From the NCBI GenBank assembly GCA_021234155.1, contig JAJEKV010000182.1, positions 560,605 through 624,604 of the forward strand: a stretch of DNA of 64,000 nt. Direction: 5' to 3'. The translations under genes were made by a program, and so were the position numbers. Positions 12,601-24,162 of this stretch are shown one piece after another. The stretch is from Isoetes taiwanensis (taxonomy: Eukaryota > Streptophyta > Lycopodiopsida > Isoetales > Isoetaceae). Positions within the stretch are counted from its first letter, which is position 1, and every line of letters starts with the position of its first letter. A model generated the notes under the pieces. That model was not told where the DNA came from, ran no database searches, and worked only from the letters and a program-made list of their open reading frames with translations.

Positions 12601-12886
12601 ACTGTTCCCAACAAACAAACAAACATGCACCCTGTTCCATGCTAGATATTCCAATTCAAGAACGTTCTCTCTTTCTGCTTTCTTACTTATACTCTATTAT
12701 ACCCTAATGTTTCAACTCAGTTCAGAATTTCAGAATTTGCAATTGGTAAAGGAAACACAAAAAATAAAAATCAAAGATGCAAAAGACATTAAAAGTAATC
12801 GAATTAAAAGAAAATGATAGATGAAATATACCTATTCCAAGATCTGGATGGCAAATTGCTATACGCATAGAGCGAGCAGGGGCCAT
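9672..12886 (-). CDS. ALG2: ALG2 alpha-1,3/1,6-mannosyltransferase, complete (8 exons)
   Basis: ALG2 adds the second and third mannoses to the dolichol-linked N-glycan precursor on the cytosolic ER face, using GDP-mannose. Exons (minus): 12886-12832, 12498-12382, 11827-11634, 11549-11444, 11331-11157, 11087-10936, 10244-10084, 10004-9672. Every intron is GT-AG, phases join cleanly, and the product is 430 aa with no stop. Visible GT4 features: the N-terminal HPDLG-GGAER donor loop (residues about 13-23), MELKAHGHHVHIFTAY, the plant ALG2 block GSFVPRHLFRKLHALCAYIR, YCHFPDLLLA, and the GT4 E-x7-E motif in DEHFGIVPLEGMA (residues 321-333). The start is the first ATG of exon 1, with another ATG six codons later. 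The C-terminal tail differs from other ALG2 proteins I know. This gene looks functional. Confidence 0.93.
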
Positions 12887-13503
12887 GGACTCAGCTAACC
12901 TAAAGAGCGAGCATTTAGAACAGAGCAGCAGTTAGCAGTGGCACGGAGCAGCAAACCACAGCAGTTAAGACTTAGAACTTGGCTGGCACGGAGCAGCCGA
13001 ATATGGAGATCTGCAGCTGATTACGGGACACTCTGCTTGCCTTGGCCCGACCAACAGCCACCAAATCCGCTTACGGCCGCAAAAACTTTCTGTTTCCAGT
13101 GTTAGGAAAACTGACAGGGTAAAAAAGTTTCCGGATTGAAAACGCAAGTTTTCCGGTTGAGTTTCCGGAAGATTTTTCTAGGACAACATTTCGAGTCTGA
13201 CTATTCAGAGGAACATTGTGAGATTTTCAGAAGGCTAGAAAACTTTTCCCTGCACTATTTTTTCCACTTCCGGCATAGAGAGGAAATTTGCAGAGGGTTT
13301 TTGGATTGCCGCAATGCTAAACCCTTGGGGTGAATATTTTAGAATACTAGAAACCAAGCCCAATATTGCTAAGCTTATGTGGGCTATAAGAGTTTGAGCA
13401 GGTTTGTCCCCCTTTCCTCTTTTCTTGCCTTTTTTGCGTTTCCCCTCTCCTTTTTTTTGGGTTGCCCCTAGGGGGGCAAATCCTCGCTTATGTGGATCTG
13501 TGG
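12887..13503. other. ALG2 5' flank, no gene
   Basis: The 300 bp upstream of ALG2 (reading leftward on minus) carry a short repeated GGCACGGAGCAGC word (about 12938 and 12985). 13390-13475 is a pyrimidine-rich tract followed by the GC stem GTTGCCCCTAGGGGGGCAA. No TATA box was pinned down. Confidence 0.35.
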
Positions 13504-13541
13504 CATATCCTAGGTATATGCTGGAATATACCTAGGATATG
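13504..13541. repeat. Perfect 16-bp palindrome with 6-nt loop
   Basis: CATATCCTAGGTATAT is followed by GCTGGA and then ATATACCTAGGATATG, the exact reverse complement. It would fold into a strong hairpin. It sits just after a pyrimidine tract and a GC-rich stem (about 13461-13480). Confidence 0.85.
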
Positions 13542-13577
13542 CTGGTGACTGCTCCAAACCCATTGTTCCCTGTAAAC

Positions 13578-13740
13578 TGGCGGTTTTGTGCGTTCTGGAT
13601 CGCTGATGTTTCAACCGGGTAATTATGGCGGCGGTGAAGCTCGAATCGATCTTTGGGCCCTCGCTTTACGGGCACGTCTCGATTGGGATGCGGTGGGTCA
13701 GAAATATGGATGTTCGATGCAACATGTTGAGACATCTTAA
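13578..13740 (+). CDS. Unassigned short GC-rich open frame
   Basis: A GC-rich open frame of about 54 codons reading PGNYGGGEARIDLWALALRA, then DWDAVGQKYGCSMQHVE, ending TAA at 13738-13740. Its base composition differs from the AT-rich surroundings, which suggests a former exon. I do not recognise it and it has no clear partner exons. It could be a chance frame; the opposite strand is open as well. Confidence 0.2.
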
Positions 13741-14068
13741 TGCCTAAATTTTTACGGCCCTATCATTCAAGGATCAACAAGATTTAAGGAAGGAATTGTT
13801 TACGGGGAGTTTTGCCTTCATTGTGTCAATAATATATATATTTTTTAGTTCCTGCGAACCCGTCAACGTATACAGAAGTGGCTTCAAATCAAAGAAGGAT
13901 AGGAAGAAATCAAGTGAGAAATCTAGTTTGGTAGCCACATATTGGGCAATGGTTCCTAGAATATAATGCCTCTGCTTCTAAAATTTGGATCACTGAGGTT
14001 AGTTCTTAGAAATTAGGCTTTTTTTTTCATCTTGAATCCTTCTTACATTTCTTTGGTGGCTTAGCTAG

Positions 14069-15266
14069 TTAAAGAAATGTGCATATGTAACCAATGAACC
14101 TCTAACAAGCTCAAATTCAAAAAGAACCTTCACAACATGCCATAAGCAATGCAGCAGCCGTGGTGTATGCAATAAGGAGCTTGGAGAATGCCACTACTTC
14201 CATGGTTATTCTGGTAAGCATCCATTATACTTAAGGCTATTTCTTCACAATTATTGTGCTATTCTTAGATAAAACTCTTACAGGCCAAGGATGCGGGCAA
14301 GAACTAAATTTAGAGTGCAATAAGCCCATTAGTAAGGAATGGCCTTATGGAGACTGGATAGTATCCCAGTGCCCAGCGTTTTATGATAAAAGGAGGAGTT
14401 TATGTTACTGTGGAGAAGGTTCCAAGTACCCACACAAGCCTGTAGCTAAAAGCTGTGGATTCCTAATGAAGTAGGGCTCTACCTTCCAATTTGCAAAAAA
14501 TTGCCGTAATTGCAACAATGCTGGATAGTGACAATTTTAATCATTTGCTCTTGCCTACATATGCAGCGGAAGTATTGTTGACTTGACTAGAGATGACTTC
14601 CACACAATATATGCTAACTCGAGCGCAGATGTCAGTTGGTGCAATCTAGATCCACGTGATTTTTATAGTGGCAAAGTGAAGATCAAACGGCAATGTTTTT
14701 GCAAGAATCGATGCACTGCAAGAACGTTGTGTGAGATCCCCACAGAATGCACATGCATAAATCAGTGCTCTGGGAATGGATTCTGTGGTGATGATTTTTG
14801 TCGTATAAATAAGCATTCCCTTGCTTTGTTCGTGCTCATAGTTACGGAGCTTGAATAGCAATTGTTTATCCATGCAGTGCAATGAAGGTTGCTTTGGTGT
14901 TGACTGTAGCATGCCTTCTTCACTTGCACCACTACAGAATCTGCCCGGTTGGCTTCGACCTGCAACTGCAAACATTGGTAATAAGAACACAGCACATTTT
15001 CGGTAAAAGGATGCAGAGGAGGAGGAAGGCAATCTTACAATTTCTGTACAAAATCAGCATCCTCTGATTTATGTGTATGACTTGCCACCAGAGTTCAATA
15101 GCCATCTTTTTGAGGTAGACATTGCTGTTTTTAGGATAAGAGGTTAAATATACATGGATTAAACTTCCAAGTCATGTAGGGAAGCCAATATCGTCTTGAA
15201 TGCATAAACATGATCTATAATGTTGATAACTCTACCCAATGGACATACCAACTCTATGGCTCTGAG
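14069..15266 (+). pseudogene. GT47 exostosin-family protein with EGF repeats, truncated
   Basis: This is the N-terminal half of the plant EGF-domain exostosin family (Arabidopsis At3g57630 type, putative Golgi glycosyltransferase). Exons: 14069-14213 (HKQCSSRGVCNKELGECHYF), 14284-14470 (QGCGQELNLECN, SLCYCGEGSKYPH), 14567-~14803 (LCEIPTECTCINQCSGNGFC), 14879-15114 (NEGCFGVDCSMPS, then PLIYVYDLPPEFNSHLFE), 15180-15266 (QYRLECINMIY, STQWTYQLYGSE). The cysteine-rich part is an EGF-like array and the last two exons lead into the exostosin domain. Breaks: an in-frame TAA at 15004-15006, a spoiled donor after exon 3 (TGTCGTATAA, the reading frame needs a longer exon end), and complete loss of the catalytic domain after 15266. 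The other splice junctions still join correctly, so the decay is recent. Confidence 0.8.
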
Positions 15267-15269
15267 GTA

Positions 15270-16628
15270 CTTTATCTTGCCACTGTGCATATACATTAGA
15301 TGTTCAAGGCGTTAATATTGCCTTTGGAGGCAGAAAATGGGTTAAATATACTGAATATAGATAAACCTCAATTGGTAGTCAAGTTTGGTGGACATGAGGC
15401 ATTTATAGATGCTGAAAGGAGAATTTCAATGGGCACTATGGAGAAGTTTGATGAAATCCCTTGGATTTCTAAGAACCAGAAAGTGAGTCTTTTGACAGCC
15501 ATTGATCTTCTAGAAGAAATGGACTAGTCATCACAATATGCATGCCTCGATCAAACTGGTCAAAGGTACTCTATTCTGTGGTGTGCATTTAATTTTCTGC
15601 CTTCCAAACATACATTCTTAATGTAGGAATGCTTATGGGTGCAGCATGTCAGGTCATATATAAAAAATCAGGTGGATGGAACCTTTGGGGATATTGTCTA
15701 GCTTATTTGAAAGGTTCTGGACTAGAAATTGAATAAGGTAGATGGTCATTCCATTTTTAAGCCATGTGTAGACTAGCCTGTGTAAGTGAAGGCACAAGTA
15801 TTACATTATTCCCATGCATGCAATTTAATAAACATCCTTCCAGTGCTTAAAGTCATCGAAAAGCCTATATTTTATCTGGTTCCAATAAGCTTTCTTTCTC
15901 CTGGGGCTGCCTCTATATAAGATCACACACATTCTGGAAGGTTTTCCAGGAGAAGCATTTGTCCATGTTTTTCCTGCAGTCACTGTGTATGCATATAATA
16001 AACTCATGAGCGCTCTCCTGGTTGATGAAGGTTTGCAGTTGGTGTAAGATCAATGTTTCTTCACAATGCACAGAAAACAAGAGCACTTGTTGACCCTTGT
16101 AATGTAGTCATTCCATCTTTGCATTCCGACTCCAAAGATGTTCTCTATGTTTTCTTTGCTCCTGAAAAGCTTTTATGGCCAGCTCTTCGTGCCATTGTAG
16201 TAGGCTATTAGTTCATAGAAGCTGGACAACTTCGATCAAAGATGCATTTTTTCTGCTTCAAACATGGCATTAAATTAAACAAAATTGTTAACAGAATTGT
16301 GTATAAGATAATATGAAGACTTGAGATCCCATGCATGTCAAGTTGATATATAAGATGACGCCCAGCTTTACCTTAAGTAAATGCAGCAAACGAATACAAA
16401 TTTTGTTGAAGTACTGCAGAATGCACATTTTATGTGCGTATGAATTTGAAACGAGTTATTCATTTAAACTGCATGAATGAAGAAAATGCTGCAATTCAGC
16501 AGCGAATGGAATAATTTACATAGGTTGTTAAGGGGCTATGCGATGTGCTATTATGCTCTCTGTTTCTTAACAACTAGTGCATGTTTCTTCCAAGCAGATG
16601 TTGATCAAATTCTCCTACTATTACTCAA
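15270..16628 (+). other. Unassigned exon-like stretches
   Basis: Two plus-strand stretches read like real protein but are not recognised. 15300-15527 gives a 75-codon frame with NILNIDKPQLVVKFGGHEAF and EIPWISKNQKVSLLTAIDLL. About 16030-16210 gives VGVRSMFLHNAQKTRALVD, then HSDSKDVLYVFFAPEKLLWP. They follow the truncated GT47 sequence and precede the DMXL/RAV1-like exon, so they may be pieces of rearranged host genes. Confidence 0.3.
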
Positions 16629-16862
16629 ATGTACAAATTGATTAATTATACCCCTATCAGTATGAAGGTAGAAAAGTTAGCAAGAGCACAATATCTGAAC
16701 AAGAAAGATCCAAAAGAATCTCCACTTCTTTATCTTGTTTTGGATGGAAAGAATGTTCTAGCAAGTCTGTTCAAACTGAGCAGAAATAAATTGGACAAGC
16801 CAGTGATGGAGTTCCTTCTCCGAGACTTTCGAGTATGTTTTAAACTACGCAGTAGAAGATAG
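16629..16862 (+). pseudogene. Single exon of a DMXL/RAV1-like WD40 protein
   Basis: The frame reads VEKLARAQYLNKKDPKESPL, then LYLVLDGKNVLASLFKLSRN and DKPVMEFLLRDF. This matches the conserved C-terminal region of the RAVE-complex subunit Rav1/DMXL family (plant homologues have LARAQYL.SKDP..CALLYIALN...VLAGLFKIS.DEKDKPL), which regulates assembly of the vacuolar H+-ATPase. A TATCAG acceptor precedes VEKL and a GTATG donor follows LRDFR, so this is one exon. No flanking DMXL exons were found; it is a stray gene fragment. Confidence 0.6.
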
Positions 16863-19800
16863 TAGACTTGTAATCTAAATTATATTACTTCTATAGGAAC
16901 GTTTGCATGGGATATATTTAAGGTGCAAGTATTATGATCTGAACTGCAGTTGCATGTGTTCAATTTGATATTTATCATCTCTTTAAATACATTGGGGACA
17001 TTTGATTTATTAAGACTTTTATAATCCTTACAATTTTTCCACCTTCATAGAATAATATTCACCTTAGTCATAGAATAATATTCACATCAGTCATGATTGG
17101 GGGATTCTTATTCTAAACTTATGTAAACCACAATGATTGGGCACGTTGTCAACACATATATTTACAAAAAGCAAATGTTGTCTGATGCACCAATTGGCTT
17201 CCATCTACATAATAAGGATCAGTTTGGATATCCATGTGTATGTAATCCTTCTATACATCTTTATAATTTTATTTGCATGTTTGTTTACACAAATCTACAT
17301 AATAAGGATCAGTTTGGGTATCCATGTGCATTTAAACCTTCTATACATCCTTCTAATTTTATTTGCCATGTTGTTTTCCCCCACCTCTCCAGTCTAATGT
17401 TTGTTTACACAAGAATTGCATAATTGCCGCAAAGGTCAAACCATAGAAGTTAAAAGGTGGATTTTTGGATATGAGGGACTGGTGAACATAGTACTTCTCT
17501 ATGCCAACATCAAGATTGAATAAGCCACAACAATGTTGCACATACAAGTAACCATTCCACATATATCATAAACAATATAGATTGAGATTCAAGATACATA
17601 AAAATTGAATAAAATATACTGTGGTTTTTTTCTAACTCTCCATGCAAGGCACTTTATCCACTCAGCACTATAATACAAAACAAGCAAACCAAGTATTGAT
17701 CAAACCTAAACAAACCCATTTTCTACAAAAACCGTGAAAACACAAAGCAGATAAAGACAGATAAATTGTAACACTGAATGAAGACAATGTACAGAATGTC
17801 ACTTTCCTACAAACAAGGCTATTAATTGACATTCTTCATTACGCCTATATATGTGACGACCGTACGTATTTTTCTTGTTTTCGCATAGGTTTATGACAAT
17901 ATAATTCTAACTTCTGTGTTAAAACCAATTGCATAGATCAACAACATCAACAAAATGATCTCTATCCAAGGAACTATTGACATCTTATGCTCATTACCAT
18001 TTAACATCATATGCAGCTCTTTTATACCTATATAATTCCAACTTCAACTTAAGAAATCTAAGCTTCACGTCAACAACCTTAGATGCCATTTTTCTAAGCA
18101 ATATACACATGACACGGCCTACATGTCTTGTCACAGTTAGAGGCAAGATTACAGCTTGTGGGATTCATGACTTTGGTGTCCATAGTGCCATGATTCTTTT
18201 TTCACTCCCCTTCTCCAAAAGCAGATGTTACAGTTCTAGTTTGGTTGAACATCCATGTTCTACTATGGCTCTCATACGTACTCTATGTTCATTTAAGCTT
18301 ATAAGATTGATTACGAACATTATATATGGACCTTAACTAACTCCCCATGCACAACCTTTTACATTTCATGTTCTACTTCAACATGCTTAAAAATATAATT
18401 CCAAGGATATTGCATCATTCCCTCTAACTATAAGCTAGAGATTGTGCAATTGAAGTAGCAATTTTGATTGATTGTGAAAACATGACTTTGAACTATGATT
18501 TAAGCCACTTCATCCTCGAGCCATGGAGGCAACCCTCCGTGCGCAGCACCTTGTTTAATTCATGTTTTCCTCTTCCTTCTCTCTTTTTTCCTCCCTTTCT
18601 TTAGTATTTCCTTTTTTCCCCTTTCCCTTTTTTTTTTCCCTCTACCCCCCCTTCCCCCTTCCCCCTGTCTGAGTTGCCCGAAGGGCAATCCCTAGGCATG
18701 GAGGTGAGGATTTTGGAACATTCGTAGAATGTTCTAAGTGTGAGGCAGAGATACGTGGCTAGTCTATCTGTGAGGAATATGCCTTTGCGACGATTAGAGA
18801 TATGGGAAAAAAAAAAGATATTGAACTTGCAATACTTGCTAGATCGAGTTCAATAGAATATGCTCAGGTCCGAGAGTTCTCATGCAGTTCCTTGTGCCTT
18901 CATTGCAGCTTTGAATTGCCAAATTGTAGTACCAGTCTGCTCTTTCTCCTCCCTAAGTTTTCATCTTTCTGCCTGTTCAAACCCTGTGCCCCCACAGTCC
19001 CTTTGTTTTTTTCTCTCTCTTTCTTTCGACTGTATTATTTGAGTTTTCCGCTTTCGAAGTAACCTATTTGAGTGTCTTGAAGTTCTTACCCAACCGGACG
19101 AAGCTAGATTTCATAGGGCTAGTGGAGGATTCTTGCTGTCAGTTTCGAGGATCTGAACAAATCAAGGCTGTCGGTTCTTCTTTTCCTTGAAGCCTTATTC
19201 AGGGCAGTTTTCTCAAAATCTTATGATGCATCAAAAGCATTATGATTTCTTGCAAGCATAGAGGGTGTTGGCCGAGTAATGTTTCTGCAGTCCCAATCTT
19301 CAGGAGCACGCCAAAAGGATATATGTGTCCATAAGGTGGAGCAAAATCATGTATAGCTCTTAGGGAAAGAGGCTTCTAGTTATTTGATTTATTGCAGTCT
19401 TATCCGTTTCCAGGTTATTTAAACAACAGTCTGATCTCCTTCTCTTCCTTTTGCTCTTTCTTGCTAGCAGAAAGGTTTAGAGTTATTTTTTTGAAAAGAA
19501 CAAAGTAGTTTTCTCCATTCTGCAGATTCATTAAAAGAAATGGAATCACTTTTGGCCGAGCTAGAGATATATTATGGACAGGATGACGCTTTCATATCAT
19601 AAATCAGGCTTTTGAGGGGAAGTCTTGTGGCTGGGCTTTTGTTGTCTAGCTAGCATCAAGCTGATTTTTTCACATCCCGACAATGCAGCATCTCCTTTGG
19701 TTTCATATTTTGGTTGACTAATTTGCAGTTTTTGGTCAAAAACTAGGGGCAATGACAAGTTCTTTGAGGAAGTGGCAGATTTCTCATGTTATTCATGTTT

Positions 19801-20805
19801 CTCTTCTCATCGTGTCTATTCTTGCAAGAGCATTTTGAGCATTCAAGACATATCAGCAGCTTTTGAAAAATATGTACTTGACTCCTATAGTACTCTCCCT
19901 AGTTTCGAAAATGTTGATTTGGATCCTGTAGTACAAGCTAAGATGAGAGAGACTTAAGGACGGAAGCTTCAGTTATGGCATCTGATCCATGTGGGATCTT
20001 TATATTTAATTTTTATTTGATCCATGAGGGACCTTTATTTGTTGTGATATTTCCAACTTGATAAATATAGAAACTTCCTTTCTTTCAAAAAGAAAAGAGG
20101 GAATATTTTTTCTCATTGTAGAAAAAGATTTGTTAAGTACAGAAGAATCCCCAAGGCTTTCCTCTTCTACCTTTGCCTCTAAGCCCTGGCCTGCAAGTGA
20201 ATTTTGAAGAAGAACATATAGGACACACCACATTCTAGATCATGGCCTGCAGGTTGAAGCTTTGCTAGCTTCTCGGCTTGCTTCCTCCTAGCGACTTGAG
20301 TTCTTGTTCATGTTCTAATACCTAAAAATGATTATAATGTATTACATCGTTTAGCAGGTTTTCAACTTGTTCAAATACTTTCTTCGTATGGCAGGCTACA
20401 ACTTTCTTACCCTTTTAGTCAGTTGCGGAGCCCATTCTTTGGCAGTCTTTGATATAGACCTTTCTGAAAGCGACCTTGCTCTTAGAAGTTCGATGTCATT
20501 GTTGTAGAGTCTTGGCTTTGTTATATAATCAAGAAACTTCAAATATAAATGGAGGAAAAAGTTATCATAAGGATATACTTGCTGCACTTGTCGAACATAA
20601 ATTTATTGCTTGCTTAGCTATGTCTTGGAATGTTACCAGTGGGCTCTCCCTTTAAGATCCACACTGCGAGAATAGTTCTTTGGCATTGGATAAGCATGGC
20701 TAAACTTCGAGACTGTCTACTGAGCCTATACTTGTTGGTTCTTGATCAACGGACATTCTATGTCTGTCTGTATGGAGAGAATAGAATATTAATTAGGACA
20801 AGAAG
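16863..20805. other. Intergenic, low-complexity, no recognised gene
   Basis: Mostly AT-rich sequence. It holds the 90-bp tandem repeat at 17203-17380, a C/T-rich tract at about 18560-18665 followed by the stem GTTGCCCGAAGGGCAA and the palindrome GAACATTCGTAGAATGTTC (18716-18734), and more pyrimidine-rich sequence at 18940-19060. A 61-codon frame at 19772-19957 is unassigned. No conserved gene was seen. Confidence 0.4.
17203..17380. repeat. Tandem duplication, 90-bp unit
   Basis: ATCTACATAATAAGGATCAG followed by TTTGGRTATCCATGTG begins at 17203 and again at 17293, with about 90% similarity between copies. A partial third copy of the boundary word TTTGTTTACACAA lies at 17400. Confidence 0.8.
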
Positions 20806-22370
20806 TATGACCTTTCCTACCAAATATATGATGCCCGGTCGTACATCTCGCAAGAAATCCCCCATCCAGCCCATCGGCCGCCTCCGTCTCCCTCATCCAA
20901 GATATCTCTAGTGCAGGAAGGGGACATGAAGGTGTCTTGCACGCCCTTCCCTTATGGGCTCCTATAATAGTGGAAGTATAATATAACGTCAGCACCAACG
21001 ACAATAATACATCTAACTACCCCGAAAGGTAGCCCATCCATACATCCCTAAATACAAAAGAGATATCAACATGCTATAAAACATGAAAGCTGCTACCCCA
21101 GGTTCAGACTCGTAAGCGAAGTAGACTGACGGCTGGGCCACAGATAGAGCAGACCGAGATATAAACAATGGCAGGGTTGGCTATAGATAATGGCTAGGGT
21201 TGACCACTCCATCTGCCCCTCCTGTGCATACTTTGCAGACGGGCTAAATCAGGCTTTGGGTTGACTATAACCTTCCGGAGACGTAATCCAATGATATCAC
21301 CCATTGGGACTACTCCGAGTTGCATCTCCCTAGTCTGATGAGGCAGGAAGGGTTGCATCTCCCCTTTCCGAGGTCTAGTGGTTCCATGGGCAGCTAGAGG
21401 ATTGTGGCGACACACAATCCGTACCCGACTGAACCCCCCAAAACAAGAGCGAGGCCAACACCTGCAACTCTTGAGAGGCAGGGCAATACCATTGCCCCAG
21501 GAGGTGTCGGACCCATACCCAGCCCACTTGAAGTGATCGACTACAGGTCTAGCCTGCTATGGGTCCCCAGTAACCACGTTATATGGTGCTAAGTCACTTC
21601 ATAGCCCCCAAAGCTGGGCGGATTCCTATGCATAGGCCATATATAATAGAAACTAAAGGGTCTAAACTAGGAGCATCATCTAGATAACGACTACTAGGTC
21701 TCTAGCCCCCTTCCCAATACACAAGAGGTCCAAATATGAGATCAACCAATATCGTGCATCAATATAACATGATAATAATGCGAATAACATCTAATCTACA
21801 CACATGAATCTATCTATTTGTTAGGGTTCCTTGCTTAGGGTTTGAAGCCTAGACTAAGGGTTCTAGGAGGCTCTACTAGTAAGGAAAGATACTAACTCAT
21901 CTAGAACCCTAGGTTCCAAATGATCTACCTATGAAGCTACTCTGAATACCTCCTCTAGACGAGCTTCCTCCAACTCCTGGGATCTTCATGACTTGATGGT
22001 GAGTCGGGTGGTTCCTCCTCCTTTTGATGGATGCAGTGCCTTGGGACTGTCAAACTGGGCTACGCTGCAATGAACGGGGATTGAAACGAAGTTCTGAGCG
22101 AAGAACGGATCTCAGGTGGAGCTTAAAAGTGGCTTAGGGTTAGGGTTAGGGTACTTATAGGTTAGAGTTCCATATCATTGCCACATGGCTCCAATGGGGT
22201 AATGCCATGTGGCAGAAGCCCAATAGAGTAAGGCCATATGAAAATGGCCTTAAGCCTAAGGTTGGCTAAGTTATGTAAATAACTTAGCCATGCTTCCTTT
22301 ACCACTCTCAATGGTGTACAAGGCCCAGAAATATACGTATTTATGATGTATATTTTCGGTGAACGTCACA
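20806..22370 (-). repeat. 3' LTR of gypsy element A
   Basis: On the plus strand it starts TATGACCTTTCCTACC (degenerate form of TGTGACGTTCCCTACC in the partner LTR) and ends GGTGAACGTCACA. The adjoining bases 22371-22390 read TTCTCCCACCCCTTAGGATA, a polypurine tract on the minus strand. Aligned to 48750-50124 it is highly similar over about 1.35 kb. It contains three TTAGGG-like units near 22138-22160. Confidence 0.85.
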
Positions 22371-22934
22371 TTCTCCCACCCCTTAGGATAATGCTATCCT
22401 CAGCATTACGTCGAGATAACGAACGTGCAACAACCCTGCAAGGCATACAACATACATATAACATACATATAGAACAAACTTAACTTCATTAAAGGATTAC
22501 CGCCTCTTAGTTATTTGACACGTACATATATAGGCTATATTTATACTTATTCAAAATTATATAGCCTTCACAAGCAAGGTTATCAAAACATAACCAAACA
22601 CTATCACAACAGTTTTAGGAGTTCGTAGTTAAGTCTAAAATCTATGACTCCTATCTTGTCGTAATGTGCTCCCTCCTTCATGCTCCCCTTCACTGGCCTG
22701 CACGAGTAGCACATTACGTTGATTTAGTTAATAAGTGGTTTTAGGGGACCACCCCCCTCATTAGCTCCTTGAGCTAAACTGCTAGCCCAAGGTTACCCCT
22801 ACTACCTTACACCCAATCATAGCCCATAGGATTTGAGCTTAAGGACTATTTAAAATGATCCTATCATTGCCCATGATCGGGTGTTACATTGTACAAGATC
22901 CCCTTGATCGTGTACACCCGCAGTGTCTCATGCC

Positions 22935-23272
22935 TGTCAAGGTTGCACCAAGAAAGGGAGAGAAGGGGATGCACACCAATATCCGAGAGCGCAAGCTCCC
23001 AAAACAAAGGCGAAATGGAATTGTATTCAATGTTGTGTGTCAATACATGAAGTGCAATGATATAAACAAACGGTGATACTAAGAATAGTATTAGCCATTC
23101 ACCCACCGCCCACTAATAACAGCCGTTACTTAGTTAGGTTGGTGCTTAGTGCTGATAAGGTGCTGACTGTGGTTCACCAAAGACTTTCTCAAAGACCATC
23201 GTGATGAGGCCGAAGTCACTACTTCAGCACGTCTAGCAAGATGGTGGTCTAGATATCACATATATCTTGACA
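22935..23272 (-). repeat. 3' LTR of the TR-GAG element
   Basis: A 338-bp LTR with TGTCAAGG...CTTGACA ends, closely similar to 24938-25282. The differences include small indels around 23115-23200. Confidence 0.9.
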
Positions 23273-23350
23273 CTCCTCCTTGATGAGAGATCGCCATCTC
23301 CATGCTCAGCCTCCTCCTCCTAGAGAAAAGATCTAAATCTTGGTCAAGGC

Positions 23351-24162
23351 TCACTTAATCAGGTTCATCTGAAAAGCTCGCAAACCAAGTTTGCATAAAG
23401 AGATCAGCTCTATTCTCTCTGTAGGTAAATAGACCTGTTGATCAACCACTATATCAGGAACAGTAAGTTGGGTAGGAAAATGAAGTTTGTCTTTGATATC
23501 CGTAATTGTTTTGCCAAGAGGAAGACGAAAATTGCTTCCATGCATATCCTCGATATAGGCAATAGAAGTATCAAAGATGATTACTCCGTTAAGGCTTGTG
23601 GATTCAATAACCACAAATGCAGCTACTGCAACAATGTTAGGTTGAAATTCTTCATGGAAATCAAAACTTAATACCTTCGCTTGACCTTGATCAAGTGTTG
23701 CTAAAAGTAAAAAGTCAACTACTCCTCCTTGCTTGGAGTCATGATCATATATGATGCATATTCAACTCCTTCACAATCAAGTGAATTAAGGTCTCCTCCT
23801 TGATCTAGAAACAGAATAGAGTTGAGTGCCATAACAGGTGCTGGAAGTGTTGGAAGTGCTGTAACTGCTGGAAGTTTCTGTAATCCGAACAGAAAAATCA
23901 GTTGATCAGGTGTTAGAACCTGAGTGCCTCCTTGCATAAACACCGCCAAAGTATCAGAAATGAATGCCACTAGATGAAGTGTTGCTACATTGCCTGAAAA
24001 TGGGGAGATGAAGGCCACATCAAGATATCCTAGCTCAATGGCTGAGGTATCTACTAATCCTTGCTTGAAGGGTGCTGGAATATCAGAAATTGACATCCAT
24101 TTATTGGGTGCTACAGCTACTGCATCGTCTGATATCCAAAAAGTAGAAGGATCTAAATCCAT
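23351..24162 (-). CDS. Unknown ORF(s) of the TR-GAG element downstream of gag
   Basis: Minus strand. 24162-23719 is a 147-codon frame (MDLDPSTFWISDDAVAVAPN, PFKQGLVDTSAIELGYLDV) that starts by overlapping the end of the gag frame. A frame change near 23725 leads into a second open stretch (DFLLLATLDQGQAKVLSFDF), which runs into the 87-codon frame 23614-23351 (GVIIFDTSIAYIEDMHGSNF, LPTERIELISLCKLGL). Together they look like one protein of about 270 residues broken by a frameshift. It does not show the Copia protease D-S/T-G-A or any pol motif. I do not recognise it. It could be a captured host sequence or an accessory ORF. Confidence 0.5.

Noticed and set aside
13532-13735. 67-codon minus-strand ORF
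   Set aside because: Both strands of this GC-rich stretch are open; the plus-strand reading looked more protein-like, and neither is recognised.
17133-17423. Plus-strand ORFs of 86 and 96 codons
   Set aside because: They follow the 90-bp tandem repeat, with repeated peptide phrases (HNKDQFGYPC) and no family match.
20801-20805. AGAAG as target-site duplication of element A
   Set aside because: The matching side is lost because the 5' LTR is truncated near 50124, so it cannot be tested.
22138-22162. TTAGGG repeats (also ~27656, ~39181, ~50095), possible interstitial telomere
   Set aside because: Only two to three units, always at the same place inside the gypsy LTRs; they are part of the LTR sequence.
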